DNA of 64,000 nucleotides. It comes from Niebla homalea (Eukaryota > Ascomycota > Lecanoromycetes > Lecanorales > Ramalinaceae). The translations under genes and the position numbers were made by a program. Shown in pieces: positions 13,401 to 24,037 of the stretch; the stretch's first letter is position 1, and each line of letters opens with the position of its first letter. Below the pieces are notes generated by a model, which was not told where the DNA came from, did no database searches, and saw only the letters and a list, made by a program, of their open reading frames with translations. Where the stretch lies: assembly GCA_019925105.1 (NCBI GenBank), contig JAHGAU010000006.1, positions 1,178,001 to 1,242,000 of the forward strand, read 5' to 3'.

Positions 13401-14164
13401 ATCGACAACCGATACCGAAAAGCGCACCTCTGATTACCACCAATATGTGGAAGATGATCACCGGTCAAGCAATCTACCAGTTGGGCGTCACCCTTGTACT
13501 GTACTTTGCCGGGCCCCATATCTTCGACTATTCGCAGAAAGCGCTCGACACCGTGGTTTTCAACACCTTTGTATGGATGCAAATATTCAATCAATTCAAT
13601 AACCGCCGGTTGGACAACAAGCTCAACGTTTTTGAGGGCGTACATCGGAACTGGTTTTTCATGGCCATTAGCGTGATTATGGTTGGTGGGCAAATCATGA
13701 TAATCTTTGTTGGTGGCGCTGCTTTCCAAATTCAGGCACTCACTGGACCCCAATGGGCAGTGAGTATACTCTGCGCACTGCCCTGCCTCGTATGGGCCAT
13801 CCTGTTGCGCTGCATCCCAGACAAATACGCCGCTTTCGTCTTCAGGGTTGCTGGGCGGGTCTACTTCTTCTTCTATCGACCAACGATCAAGGCTTTATCA
13901 TTCGTCTTCAGGCCGATTGGCAAGGCCCTCAAGGCAACATCAGCCCCGACAAAGCGTTTCTCGAAGCGTACAGCGGCAGCCGTTCTCGCCAAGAAGAGAG
14001 CCCCTGCCGATGAGGCCTTCGATGATGAGGAAGTGGGTGTGAAAATGACAGACATAAAGGCTCCGGTCCCACAGACACCACTCAAGCAGAAAACCCCGAT
14101 AACATCACCACCACCAGACGTGATGGTGTCTCCACCACCCCCAATAACCGTGAGTGCAGCGTGA
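10472..14164 (+). CDS. PMC1: P2B-type Ca2+-transporting ATPase, vacuolar PMC1-like
   Basis: Calcium pump expected to load Ca2+ from the cytosol into the vacuole using ATP. One exon, about 1,230 aa. In order: an N-terminal Ser-rich cytosolic extension, M1-M2 around 11145-11330, actuator motif SATGES at 11522-11539, the M4 motif PEGLPVAVTLA, the phosphorylation motif SDKTGTLTQNK (catalytic Asp codon 12065-12067), hinge VTGDGTNDGPALK, then the C-terminal membrane segments (LLWVNLIMDTFAALALATDPP, characteristic of PMCA/Pmc1) and a basic then Pro-rich tail. The start at 10472 (MSKVHHETR) is chosen because it opens the conserved-looking part. An in-frame ATG at 10385 would add 29 residues. Length fits fungal Pmc1. 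No frameshift or missing catalytic residue is seen. Vacuolar rather than plasma-membrane location is inferred from family. Confidence 0.93.
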   Translation: MSKVHHETRYSTDGEISPIDDAEAGPSLQRSPPSPTAQSLGGDTLRSRSDSFNSTAFSEAETTRSRANSHVKTSRSRFEGDDLTVEEALKPDKTNERDFDVPNNRFAFSPGQLNKILNPKSLAAYRALGGLWGLEKGLQTDLVAGLSVDESTVRRRITIEEARRAATEKKQSSSTPSDNQHAPAVQDHENKGQYHDRQKVFKDNRLPVKKSLSIWQLFWNAANDKVLIILTIAAVVSLALGIYEAVEQQPPPPGKPDEGPSVDWVEGLAIEVAVVIVILVTGLNDYRREKQFTVLNAKKEDRQVKAVRSGKSVLISVFDVMVGDVLHLESGDSVPADGVLISGHGIRCDESSATGESDAMKKTDGHEVWSRIQDGTATSKLDPFIVSGSKVLEGVGTYLVTSVGVNSSFGKVMMAVQTETEETPLQVKLGHMATWIGYLGTAAAGLLFLILLIRFLANLSSNTATSAVKGSQFLDILIVAITIIVVAVPEGLPVAVTLALSFATKKMLKENNLVRHLRACETMGNATTICSDKTGTLTQNKMTVVAGMMGSNVQFDKNLQQDDEEQHQYRYSSVFDRMSLEARTLLLQSCAINSTAFEGEEDGRFAFIGSKTETAILTMAKEQLGMGPVAEERAGAEIVQLIPFDSDRKCMGVVIRLSSGIYRLLVKGAAEIMVEKATSAIADPFAPSISQVEMSGAAKGRVMKGINDFAANSLRTIAFVYNDYPQWPPIDSKTLEDDRSMAVFEDVFHDMKFLGLVGIQDPLREGVSKAVKQCQDAGVVVRMVTGDNVMTASAIAIQCGIKTPDGIVMEGPKFRQLSDIEMDEKLPRLQVLARSSPDDKRILVSRLKHLGETVAVTGDGTNDGPALKLSDVGFSMGIAGTEVAKEASAIILMDDNFSSIVKAIMWGRCVNDAVAKFLQFQITVNITAVALAFISAVSSSSGHSVLSAVQLLWVNLIMDTFAALALATDPPTEQILDRQPIPKSAPLITTNMWKMITGQAIYQLGVTLVLYFAGPHIFDYSQKALDTVVFNTFVWMQIFNQFNNRRLDNKLNVFEGVHRNWFFMAISVIMVGGQIMIIFVGGAAFQIQALTGPQWAVSILCALPCLVWAILLRCIPDKYAAFVFRVAGRVYFFFYRPTIKALSFVFRPIGKALKATSAPTKRFSKRTAAAVLAKKRAPADEAFDDEEVGVKMTDIKAPVPQTPLKQKTPITSPPPDVMVSPPPPITVSAA

Positions 14165-14564
14165 GACATACTGCTTTGTTGAGACAGAGGGACAGATATC
14201 ATGTACATACCTAAGCGTTGGCGTTGGTGGGAACACATGAAGCAAGTACTTGATTCAGAGTTTGTAATATAGTGGATGCTCTACATTGGGAGGTACAAAT
14301 CAATTTTGATTCGAGGACTCAGAGGGCCCAATCTTCAAGGATCAATGCTCTGATAGTAGTAGTAATATCATGATCCGAATTGGAAAGATTGATTGAAGAC
14401 GTTGTCCAAGCTTGTGACCTGTTCTATCGATTATTTATGTAATCTCTCTGAAGATTTCCTAGATAAAGTGGGCAGGACCCGCCTCGGTGAGGACTAAGTA
14501 CGGCGATAGGAAGCTACCATACATCCATGCTAGAAGTTCCTCACCCTTACAAACACCTCCCAGC
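14165..14564. other. Intergenic, Ca2+-ATPase 3' end to GH5 promoter
   Basis: About 400 bp between two genes in the same orientation. No gene is supported. The left half is AT-rich with TAGTAGTAGTAATA-type sequence near 14350, as in a 3' UTR; the right half leads into the ATG at 14565. Confidence 0.4.
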
Positions 14565-16518
14565 ATGCCAATACACAACCCATTCCGCCGCAAGGCCACT
14601 TCCACCATTGATGCGGCTGCTGCATCCGCCAAAACATTACCACCAAGAGGCCTCCTTCCCCCACCCACAGCCCTCGACCTCCTCCGCTACCGCTCCCACC
14701 ACGGCGTCAATCTAGGCTCGATCTTCGTGCTCGAGAAATGGCTCTTCCCCAGCATGTTCGCGCATGTCCGCAGGGAGGGGAGCAGTGAATTGGATGCCGT
14801 GACCGCGTATGTGAAGTCCCATTTCCCTTTTTCATTTTTCCTCCTTCCGTATGTATGTATTTGGGCTAGTCTTGCTGTATGTACGCCTTTTGCTCTCCCG
14901 TCTCGGCCTCAATACTACATTTTCGTTTGCATGTACCATCCCAAAGAAAAAGAAAGAAGAAGAACAAGAAGAACAAGACGAAAAGCGGGCTGAAGCCAAC
15001 CCCTTCCTCACCCCGCTTACAGATCGGTCAACGCCATTGGCCTGGAGGCGACACGCCAGGCATGGGAATCCCACTGGGCCAACGCCCTCTCCGACTCCGA
15101 GCTCGATGCCCTCATCACCTCGGCGAAGATCACGACCGTCAGGCTCCCGATCGGACATTTCACACTCGGCCCCCGGTTCTGCGCGGACACGCCGTTTGCC
15201 CGGGTGGCGGACGTGTACGGCGATGCTTGGAGCGAGGTCTTGAAGCTGTGTGGACGGTTGTTCGAGAGGGGGGTCGGGGTCTTGCTGGATCTGCACGCGT
15301 TGCCGGGGAATGCGAACGGGCGGGATCATGGGGGCACCTCTGACAAGGAGCCGGGGAAGTTCTGGGGGAGCAAGAGGTAAGTGGATCTTGAGAGCTTTCG
15401 TCGCCCCCCAGTATTGGAGTTGTGTGTGGGTTCGTTGTTCAGATGGGGAGAGGGGGAGGGGGAGGGTGGTGCTGATTCGGGGGTATATTTCCAGGTACAT
15501 GGACCTTGGATTGAAATGTGTAGAGTTTATGACCCAACAAGTGAGTGACGGGAATGTTCAAGGCTGTGTGGGCGTGCAGATCATCAATGAAGCGCCCTAC
15601 TCGGGATGGTATGAACTGAAGATGGGAAAGTGGTATGACAAGGTCTTGGATGCGGTAGGGCGGATCGACGCCGAGGTGCCGGTCTATGTGAGCGATGGCT
15701 GGGATCCCAAACGAGCGGTGCAGTGGAGCAGGGATAGATGTCGACTAGGCGCAAGGGGGCCGCCGGTGGTGGTGGCGATGTCGAAGTACTATTGTTTTTC
15801 AGAGACGGACAGGGGAAAGAGCCCCGAGCAACTGATTCAGGGGCTGGAGCAGTGGGATCAGGTGGATGAGGCAAGGGCTGAGGGTGGGGACGTAAGCGGG
15901 AAGGGTGCTGTGAACACCATCGTCACAGAGTGGAGCTGTGCACTGGATGAAGGGTCATGGAGGCAGTATCAAGGGCAGAGGAGGGACGATGTGCATCGCC
16001 GATTCGGCAATGCCGAGTGTGAGGCATGGAGGAGGGCGACGGGAGGAGCGTTTTTCTGGACGGCAAAGTCGCAATATGATCTTGGTCATTGGAATTTCTC
16101 CGCCATGGTGGCAGGGGGCTTGGTGACTGCGCCAGCACATCTTGACCTCGACTTCTCAGGGGCCGGAGATCAGTGTGGGAAGGCATCGGCTCTGATCGGG
16201 CAGAAGAAGAACGATGCACTGAATTCTCATAGCAACTATTGGGACAGCACCTCGCCTGCGACGAAGTTTGAACATGATCGGTTTGGGCAAGGTTGGGACC
16301 AGGCGGTCGCTGATGTGATAGCTTTCTTCATGGCGCGAGGAGATTTCGATAACGGCAAGTACAACGGCCATAAGACTGGAGGCGACACCATAGGCCTGCT
16401 GGAGCTGTGGATACTCAAGAGGATGCGCGAGGCTCAGCAGGCGGGCCCATTGGCGTGGGAATGGGAGCATGGCTTTCGACAAGGGCGCAGCGCTTGTGAG
16501 GAAATCCTGCTGCAGTAG
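14565..16518 (+). CDS. Glycoside hydrolase family 5 protein, glucan 1,3-beta-glucosidase-like
   Basis: Three exons: 14565-14806, 15023-15376 and 15495-16518, giving 539 aa. The introns are GTATGT...ACAG and GTAAGT...CCAG. The protein starts MPIHNPFRRKAT with no signal peptide, so it is probably intracellular, unlike secreted Exg1 enzymes. GH5 hallmarks are visible: RYRSHHGVNLGSIFVLEKW, TTVRLPIGHF, LLDLHALPGNANG, the acid/base Glu in IINEAP, and the nucleophile-like Glu in VTEWSCAL. The usual NEP tripeptide reads NEA, but both catalytic glutamates appear present. The likely activity is hydrolysis of beta-1,3-glucan or small beta-glucosides; the true substrate is unknown. It converges with the BAG gene across 331 bp. 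Exons 1 and 2 are in different frames, so an unspliced reading breaks the gene. Confidence 0.88.
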
Positions 16519-16849
16519 AACCTCTCAGCCGTCTAAGCACGGCGTCCAGAAATCATGGCAGAGCATTTATGAACCACTCTTGCTGCAGTAACATTTCATT
16601 CAGTTGGATGGACAAAAGTCTATATTGAGAATACCACCAGGCCATCCCATGTCGAAGGGGAGATAATCACACGCAAGTATTCTTCCTGGCTCCGACGCTT
16701 GCTGGTTTGAACGCAAATTCGTTACCTTGGCATGCAATGTGTATCCTATCCACGGAAATGATCATCTGCCTCCGCTCTAGGCTGGGGAGGAGGAAGCTCC
16801 TCTAGCTTCCTCTTGGCTTCGTCAGGCGTGTTCAAATGAGGATGTCGGT
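16519..16849. other. Convergent intergenic spacer
   Basis: 331 bp between the 3' ends of the GH5 gene (plus) and the BAG gene (minus). It presumably holds both 3' UTRs. I see no gene or repeat in it. Confidence 0.4.
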
Positions 16850-18256
16850 CTAGCCCTCCTTTGGCTTGTAGACGTCGAGCTTGTTCAGCCAGGACTGGAC
16901 ATATTTCACAAGCTCTCGTCTTTTATTTCTCAAGTGTTCGTCTCCCATTGTCTCCACGCCATCGAGCTTGATGAGGACCTGCGCCAGGGTAGTCTCGCTG
17001 AGCTTCTTGTACTCCTGATCCCTGGCCTTCTTGTCCGCAGGTGGCGAGGCCAGGAAGATCTCAATCAAGGGCAGCAAGGAGTCGGTGAAATTCAACTCTA
17101 TTGATTCCAGCATCTCCCCCGGAGTGGAGGGCTTCTTTGCCGGTGATGGACTGGCGGTCCTCGAAGTGGCAGCACCCGAGGTTGTGGGTGGAGCAAGATT
17201 GGCGAGTCGGTTTTCTTCATTTGGCCTGTTACCTTCCTCTCGCTCACGCTTCTTCTTGCCCGATCTATGATTCTTGCGCTTCTTCTTCCCTTCGTCGCGC
17301 GATGAGTCAATGCCGAGGCCATTGGCTGCAATGGAGTCGCTGTCTTCACTGTCGCTACTGCCGCCATCGGTGCGCATCGGCTCCGACGAGACGACGCACA
17401 TGACCTCACTGTTCTGCTTCAGATTTTCCTGTCGACAGGTCGAGGCATCTTCGCGCATTTGCTTGCCCTTGTAGAGCAACTTCACCCTCCTGGGGTCATC
17501 CACATTGAGCTGGTGGGCAGCAGCTCGCCTCAGATCGCGCACATTGAGCCGGGACTCGGAGATGGAGAATGCAGGAAAGGGAAGTGGATAGGTCTGGCCC
17601 TTGTGCTTCAGTATTATGATATCTGGCTCGAGGTCGGCATCATCGTCCAGTCTCGGGCTGCTCCTGCTCTCGTGCCGAGGCTGGTGGGAGCCATGGCGGG
17701 AGGAGGTGGTTGTGGTGTTGTATTGAGAGGGAAAGCCGTAGCTCTCTTGCCTGATTGGTTCGGCAGAACGATCATCGTCACCGCGTAGGTAGCTATAATC
17801 ATCTGTTGTAATTTGCGGTGGACCCGAGCGGTTATAGAAGGAGGTGAATGGAGAGTAGCGGCCCGAAGACCACCAGCCTGACATGAGAGCGCCGGTGAAG
17901 AAGATCAGAGGTGCAAGGAGGGCGACGAGAGTAGTAGTATTGATCTCGGAATATTTGGCAATTACCTTTTGAAGCAACGTTGCCTGTTGCTGGGGCTTTT
18001 GGCGGGGCAGCTGGCGCTGGACGAGATCAACAGCTGTGGCAATGTGAGTGCGCAAGGCAGAAGAGAGGCGAGAGAGGCGAGAGAGGCGAGAGAGGCGAGA
18101 GAGGCTTGAATATAGGGACTGCAGCTGATCTGAGGTCAGCCTATATCTGTCAAGCAGCGATGAGGAAGCCACGGTGAGATTTCTGCATGGGGAAATGGGA
18201 AGAACAAAAATAAATAGGGTGAGTGTAGTAGTCCCAGTGGGATGATCCACCATCAT
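16850..18256 (-). CDS. Membrane-anchored BAG-domain cochaperone with ubiquitin-like domain
   Basis: Hsp70 nucleotide-exchange cochaperone of the BAG family; the anchor suggests placement at the ER or nuclear envelope, as for yeast Snl1. One exon, 468 aa from the first ATG at 18256 (a second ATG follows at 18253). In order: N-terminal segment with a Ser-Arg-Leu repeat (residues ~51-66), one membrane helix around residues 109-127 (LVALLAPLIFFTGALMSG), a ubiquitin-like fold (LKHKGQTYPLPF through VKLLYKGKQM), an acidic then Lys-rich linker (KKKRKNHRSGKKKRERE), and a C-terminal BAG helix bundle from EMLESIELNF to VQSWLNKLDVYKPKEG. The first ~30 residues include a second hydrophobic stretch followed by an acceptor-like CCATGCAG, so the true N-terminus may differ through a 5' intron. 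The domain call is firm; the start is less so. Confidence 0.85.
   Translation of the reverse strand: MMVDHPTGTTTLTLFIFVLPISPCRNLTVASSSLLDRYRLTSDQLQSLYSSLSRLSRLSRLSRLSSALRTHIATAVDLVQRQLPRQKPQQQATLLQKVIAKYSEINTTTLVALLAPLIFFTGALMSGWWSSGRYSPFTSFYNRSGPPQITTDDYSYLRGDDDRSAEPIRQESYGFPSQYNTTTTSSRHGSHQPRHESRSSPRLDDDADLEPDIIILKHKGQTYPLPFPAFSISESRLNVRDLRRAAAHQLNVDDPRRVKLLYKGKQMREDASTCRQENLKQNSEVMCVVSSEPMRTDGGSSDSEDSDSIAANGLGIDSSRDEGKKKRKNHRSGKKKREREEGNRPNEENRLANLAPPTTSGAATSRTASPSPAKKPSTPGEMLESIELNFTDSLLPLIEIFLASPPADKKARDQEYKKLSETTLAQVLIKLDGVETMGDEHLRNKRRELVKYVQSWLNKLDVYKPKEG
18065..18107 (+). repeat. 9-bp tandem repeat inside the BAG gene
   Basis: Four head-to-tail copies of GAGAGGCGA plus a partial fifth. 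On the minus strand this codes for Ser-Arg-Leu triplets (SRLSRLSRLSRLS) before the membrane helix. The 9-bp unit keeps frame, so copy number can vary without breaking the gene. Confidence 0.9.
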
Positions 18257-18554
18257 TTTTTCTCGGTGAGTCGGGGCCGAGTCGGTCCTTGGTGGTGGAA
18301 GGGGCGAGAAAGCGCCGCAGGATTCGAGAATTTCAGGCTTCTCCCCCCCTATTTCCCCCCCAATACCTATCACAATACGACATAATCTCAAATCATTTGA
18401 TCGTTCAATGAAGATCAAGCTACATAACTACATCTAGAAGATGTAGTGAAGCCTAGAATAGATATTCAGGGCTCAATGATGCCAATGCTCTATGCTCGAG
18501 GCCGTCACTCATGGGTCTGATTTCCTGATTTCCCGATATCAAAGATCATGCATA

Positions 18555-20415
18555 TTATACAAGCACATAGAGTGTGCTGAGGAACGCTAGACCAAAGATC
18601 ATAGAGATCCAGAATAGGACATTCTACGCTCGTTAGTAAAGCATGACCATCTTCGCTGGCCAGTCCTTTCGAGTACTTACATTGAGCAATTGCCGACTTC
18701 GAACCACTTTGCTGCGTTGGACGGCGACAATGGGAAGCTGAAGCATCTGCGCAATGAACCCATACCCTCGGAGCTTCTTGGTGATGCAGCCCATGACAAG
18801 CTCGTGACCGAATGCGGATACCAAGAACGTGATGAAGGTCGCCACATTGCGCGACACGTACGGCCTCGACGCCCCATAGACATGCCGTCGGAGGAAGTGA
18901 TGAACCGGTAAATTCCACTCTCGCGAGAATTCAAGCCTGGTTCTACGTCAGCCGGCACCATGCATCATGTACGATATCCATACCAGTCGCAAGAATTCCA
19001 CCAGTCGGAGTAGAAGTGCCGATCCGCAAAGCACGTAATTTCCGCAAATGCTCCCAGCACGTACTCGAAGATCACCAGGAAGACCAATAGGAATGTGACC
19101 ATGAATGGGAACAGAAGCTCGCTGATGCTCTCCGCCAAGATGAGCCCCATCTCGAACCAGCTGTCAATCGCCTGAAGTCGGATGGCCGAGTCGCGCAGGA
19201 CCGGTACGATGAACTCCTCGCTGGTCAGTGTCAGCAGGAAGATGCACCCGAATACCGCCAGAGTCTTGTAGAAGAGCTCCATCCACTGCGGTTTTGGGGT
19301 CCGCGGATATTCGAGCTCATAGCACAGAGTGGGACAGCAGATGAAGTCCGCGTAGTTCGCCAACGACAGATTGGACGGATAAGTGACCGAGCCTAGTGGA
19401 GACACGAGCTCCGTTGCTAAATCGGTTCGCAATTGAGTCAAGTTCTGCGCATCAACCGCCGCATTCTTCTTCTCGGCTGCCGCGTTGATATCCTCCAATC
19501 CCGTCGACGAGCTTGGATATCGCACAACCGCTGCGATGTCTGTAGTCCCAGGATTGTCCAGCGCTCTCAGCCGCTGCTGCGTATTGCTGAGGTGTCCGTT
19601 GTAGAAGGCATAAGAATGCATTTTCATCAGTATGACGAGGGTGTGAAGGGTGAAGAACACCTGGGCGGTCCATGTCCAGTGCAGTATAAAAGGCCAGCTG
19701 CATCCGTCAGCCGAGCACGTTACGGGTCCTAGGTTGAGCGCACTTGACCCATAAGAGCAACCACAGAGCCTGAAATGTACTGTGAACCGGCATGCCGGCC
19801 ATCTTCCATCTCATCAAGCCTTTGCTTTCTTGAACTAACCGCTGAAAGGGCACAGCCAAGGCAGTCGTCCCGACCATGGCGGCATCGCTCAACCCCAATT
19901 GCCACGTCTTGATGGTCATGAGATCCCACATCTGATGCCTCAAAGGGTAGCCCGTATCCTTGATATTCCGGAGCATGGTAGTGATGACCATGATGGCCAA
20001 ACCAATCCAAAATAGGACGAAGAATCCTCGAAAATCTCGGTATTCGCTCCGTGGATCGAAGTGGGAGACGCGAGCTTCATAGTCTATGGAAGGAAACAGG
20101 CGGTGTTTTTGCTCGGCGCGGATCTGTTTCCTGGCCGAAGAAGTGGCTTGAGCCGAAGGGGGTGCGTCTGGGGGTAATGGGGTGGAGCGGCCACTGGAGA
20201 CAAGTCAGACGTTTCGGGTGGATTATTGCAGTGATGTTGATGGCATACCTTGAGACTCCAGACAATTGACCATTTGGCCCCTCATGTCTGGAAGGCTTCT
20301 GGTCTGATTGGGATTGGGCTTTGAGAACACCAGGATTACCGGGCTTGAGTGGTCGAGGGCGGACGATGGAATCAGGAGTCCCATTCGCTACCGACGAAGA
20401 CGACGACGAGACCAT
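18555..20415 (-). CDS. ARE2: Sterol O-acyltransferase (ACAT/ARE family, MBOAT)
   Basis: ER membrane enzyme that esterifies ergosterol with fatty acyl-CoA for storage in lipid droplets. Five exons: 20415-20249, 20193-19744, 19697-18984, 18936-18681 and 18623-18555, giving 551 aa. Introns are 55, 46, 47 and 57 nt, all GT-AG. Joining restores the family blocks VSHFDPRSEYRDFRGFF, MLRNIKDTGYP, WPFILHWTWTAQVFFT, the FYSDWWN signature, SREWNLPVHHFLRRHVY, and the catalytic His in SAFGHELVMG. The last exon adds a final hydrophobic helix (NVLFWISMIFGLAFLSTLYV). The N-terminal ~75 residues are hydrophilic and variable, as usual. It is divergent from the AP-1 gamma gene (565 bp). ARE1 and ARE2 types cannot be separated here. 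Confidence 0.93.
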
Positions 20416-20980
20416 GATGAGGACGAGATGTTGGGGAGAGTAGGGCGATGTTCACACGTAAATGTAACGAGCCTGGGCATAGGTGTGAACAGGTTCATGT
20501 AGGTTCAAGAGGAGAAGAGAAGAGAAGGATTTAGGTCCTTCTCCAGTAAGCATTATGACCGCTGGTGACTAGCAGTCATTCTTCATTCACGAAGCAGCTG
20601 ACGCTCGGCGGTCGGACAGATCCTAATCATCCGAACTGTATCTGTGACCGCCAACAAAAGAATTGCTGTGAATCAATCATTTTTCTGCTCTTCAACTCAG
20701 CCACGCGCCGCCACGTCCAAAAAAGCTCTCACGTGATACATTCTAGAAATAAGTCCGCCAGGCAAACACCGAAACAGCATGATGAATGCTCTCATAGGGC
20801 TGAATTTGGGTAACGATCGCGAATTTCCACTTTAGGGTCACGCAAGAACGACTTAGGCAACGGCTTCGAGTACATTTGCGTGACATCTGCTGCCCGTCGA
20901 CCAGGACAGATGAGATGTTTGTCAAGTCCCAAGATCGGTCAGCCCGCATGACGCCCCCGAAGGCTTGAAACCTGCCCACC
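20416..20980. promoter_or_regulatory. Divergent promoter, sterol acyltransferase / AP-1 gamma
   Basis: 565 bp between the ATGs of two divergent genes, with no coding potential seen. It must hold both promoters. No strong known operator was recognised. Confidence 0.45.
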
Positions 20981-23720
20981 ATGAGTTCACGTCAGTCTCC
21001 TCTTACTTGCCCAGGGTGCTCAGGGTGCCCATACTGAAAGAGAGCTTAGTAAAGCAATTCATTCGCAATGTTCGAGCTTCAAAAACTATTGCTGATGAAC
21101 GATCCGTCGTTCAAAAGGAGAGCGCGGCCATCAGAGCCAGCTTCCGCGAAGAAAGCCATGACCACAACATCAGGTCTGGACCAATTCATCCCAACTTCAA
21201 TGTCTTGGGAGCTGAACCTATGCTGCAGGCGAAACAACGTTGCCAAGCTGCTCTACCTCTTTACTCTTGGTGAACGGACGCATTTCGGGCAGATAGAATG
21301 TCTGAAGCTTCTGGCTTCTCCGCGCTTTGCGGACAAAAGACTGGGGTATCTAGGGACAATGCTTCTGCTCGACGAGAACCAGGAGGTTTTGACCCTGGTA
21401 ACCAATTCCCTTCAGAAGCAAGTTCTTCCCCTTGAGATTGGTCTTTCTTTCGACTGACAGCATGCTAGCGACCTCAATCACTCGAATCAATACGTCGTCG
21501 GCCTAGCCCTTTGCACTCTTGGAAACATCGCATCCATTGAGATGTCTCGCGACCTCTTCTCTCAAATCGAAACCCTTCTCTCCACGGCGAACCCATACAT
21601 CCGTCGCAAGGCTGCACTATGTGCAATGAGAATATGTCGAAAGGTTCCAGATCTGCAGGAACACTTTGTCGAGAAAGCCAAGATACTCCTGTCTGACAGG
21701 AACCACGGTGTGCTCTTGTGCGGCCTGACGCTCGTCACAGGTATGTGTGAGGCCGATGACGCCGAAGGTGGGGAGGAAGGCATCATCGAGATCTTCAGAC
21801 CATTGGTCCCGGGTCTGGTCAGGACTTTGAAAGGACTAGCAAGTTCGGGGTATGCCCCTGAACACGATGTCAATGGCATCACGGATCCATTCTTGCAGGT
21901 CAAACTCCTACACCTCCTTCGCGTCTTGGCTCGTGGCGACTCTCATGCCAGCGAGCAAATCAACGACATTCTCGCACAGGTCGCTACTAATACTGAATCC
22001 GCCAAGAATGTCGGCAACTCAATCCTCTACGAATCAGTCCTGACCATACTCGACATCGAAGCTGACTCAGGTTTGCGAGTCCTAGGCGTGAACATCCTAG
22101 GCAAATTTCTCACCAACAAAGACAACAATATCCGATATGTAGCCCTCAACACTCTCATCAAAGTCGTTGCAGTTGAGCCGAACGCAGTCCAACGACATCG
22201 CAACACCATACTTGAATGCTTGCGAGACCCAGATATCAGTATCCGAAGACGAGCTTTGGATTTGAGTTTCACTCTCATCAACGAAGGTAACGTTCGCGTC
22301 CTCATACGCGAGCTTTTGGCCTTCCTAGAAGTCGCCGATAGCGAGTTCAAGCCAATAATGACCAGTCAAATTGGTGTCGCGGCTGATCGATTTGCTCCTA
22401 ATAAGAGGTGGCATGTAGATACGATGCTGAGAGTCTTGAAGCTGGCTGGCAACTACGTCAAGGAGCAAATACTGTCCTCATTTGTCCGCTTGATCGCCAC
22501 GACGCCTGAGCTGCAAACTTACTCGGTACAGAAATTGTACGCAGGGCTGAAGGACGACATCACTCAAGAAGGCTTAATACTGGCTGGTTCTTGGGTCATT
22601 GGTGAGTATGGCGACTCACTACTCCGGGGAGGCCAATACGAAGAGGAGGAACTTGTCCAGGAGGTCAAGGAGAGTGACATCGTGGATCTCTTCACCACCA
22701 TCCTAGAAAGCGCCTATGCCACTCATACTGTCATCGAATATATCACCACTTCAGCCATGAAGCTGACCACTCGGCTCAAGGATCCCTCCCAGGTGGACCG
22801 TATCCGCCGTCTCCTCTCCAGCCGCACGTCCGATTTAAGCATCGAGGTTCAACAACGAGCGGTCGAGTACGGCAATCTGTTCGCTTATGAAGACATTCGT
22901 AGAGGCGTGCTTGAGCGAATGCCGCCACCGGAGATCCGTGAGGAGCAGCGTGTGCTTGGTGAAGCAACACCCAAGCAGAAGAAAGCAGCCGCAAAGGGCG
23001 GAAAGCCAGCCAAACCTACGGAACAGGACATGTTACTGGATTTGATGGGCGGGCCTGAGTTACCAGCTTCAGATCTGAGTCCGACTGTCAATGGGAGTCA
23101 AAACAACGCAGATCTCCTAGCCGACATTCTTGGTGGTGGAGTATCATCACCTACAAATTCTGCGCCATCATCTCAGACGAATCAAAACGTCATGGACCTC
23201 TTCTCTGCTCAAACCGCCACCAACGGGCTCTCCTCCCCTCAAGCTCAACCTTCATCCGCCTCTGCTGATCTGTTCGGTGGTCTTTCACCAGCTTCACCTG
23301 CGCCACAGGCTGCATCGGGCGGGCAGTTTCACCAAGCATACAGCAAAAACGACATGCATGTGACGATGCAAGTTCAGCGAAATGCTGGCCTTGCGCAGGT
23401 AACAGCGCGATTTCAAAACACAAGTAATTTTGATCGATTCTCCAGAGTAGGGCTTCAGGCGGCCGTGCCAAAGAGCCAGAAGCTGCAGCTGAATGCTGTG
23501 AGTAAGGCGGATTTGGAGGGCGGAGAGGAGGCAACGCAGCAGATGAGGGTGACTGCTGTTAGCGGAGTAAGTCTCTTCTCGGTTCTGTTGGGTCACTCCT
23601 GCCGACTGACCATTTCCACAGGCCTTGCCCACCAAGTTACGACTTCGGTTGAAGGTTAGCTACACGAAAGACGGGAGGGCGCCTATCACGGACCAAGTCG
23701 ACTGGACGGAGCCCACTTGA
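20981..23720 (+). CDS. APL4: AP-1 adaptor complex gamma subunit (gamma-adaptin)
   Basis: Large subunit of the clathrin adaptor AP-1, acting in trans-Golgi/endosome vesicle sorting. Five exons: 20981-20990, 21050-21173, 21229-21417, 21469-23566 and 23622-23720, giving 839 aa. Exon 1 is only 10 nt (ATG AGT TCA C). The armadillo-like trunk starts [13 protein letters not shown] and runs through [40 protein letters not shown] and [14 protein letters not shown] hinge rich in Ser/Gln/Pro contains LLDLMGG and [10 protein letters not shown], possible clathrin or accessory-binding motifs. The C-terminal ear ends [17 protein letters not shown]...DWTEPT. Intron 3 (21418-21468) begins GCAAGT, a GC-AG intron, supported by the NDLNHS block that it rebuilds. 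Intron 4 is needed to complete the ear. Gamma identity rests on the ear and the DLNHS-type trunk. Confidence 0.95.
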
Positions 23721-24037
23721 TCGATTGATTTGGCACTGAACATGCAAATAGAAGCAAGTTTCTTCATCAGTCATGTATTATGCAGGTTATGCAATGATAC
23801 CAAACGTCTTCCGTCTTCCGTCCCCCTTGATTCGATCATCTTTGTCTTTTTTTCATCATACATTGACGCCATACATTGATCATCAGTTCTAAGACTCTCT
23901 ATTTAACCAAAACGCCAGTGACCCTTGTCCGCCAATGTCTCCAAGAAAAGAGGCATTCCTGCCTTCCGTTATGACCACAACTAATCTGGACTCTTGAAGA
24001 AGGTGTATCGCGGAAGCTTCCAGCGCCGCCAACCTCC
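23721..24037. other. Convergent intergenic spacer
   Basis: 317 bp between the 3' ends of the AP-1 gamma gene and the small unknown gene on the other strand. AT-rich UTR-like sequence with no supported gene. Confidence 0.4.
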
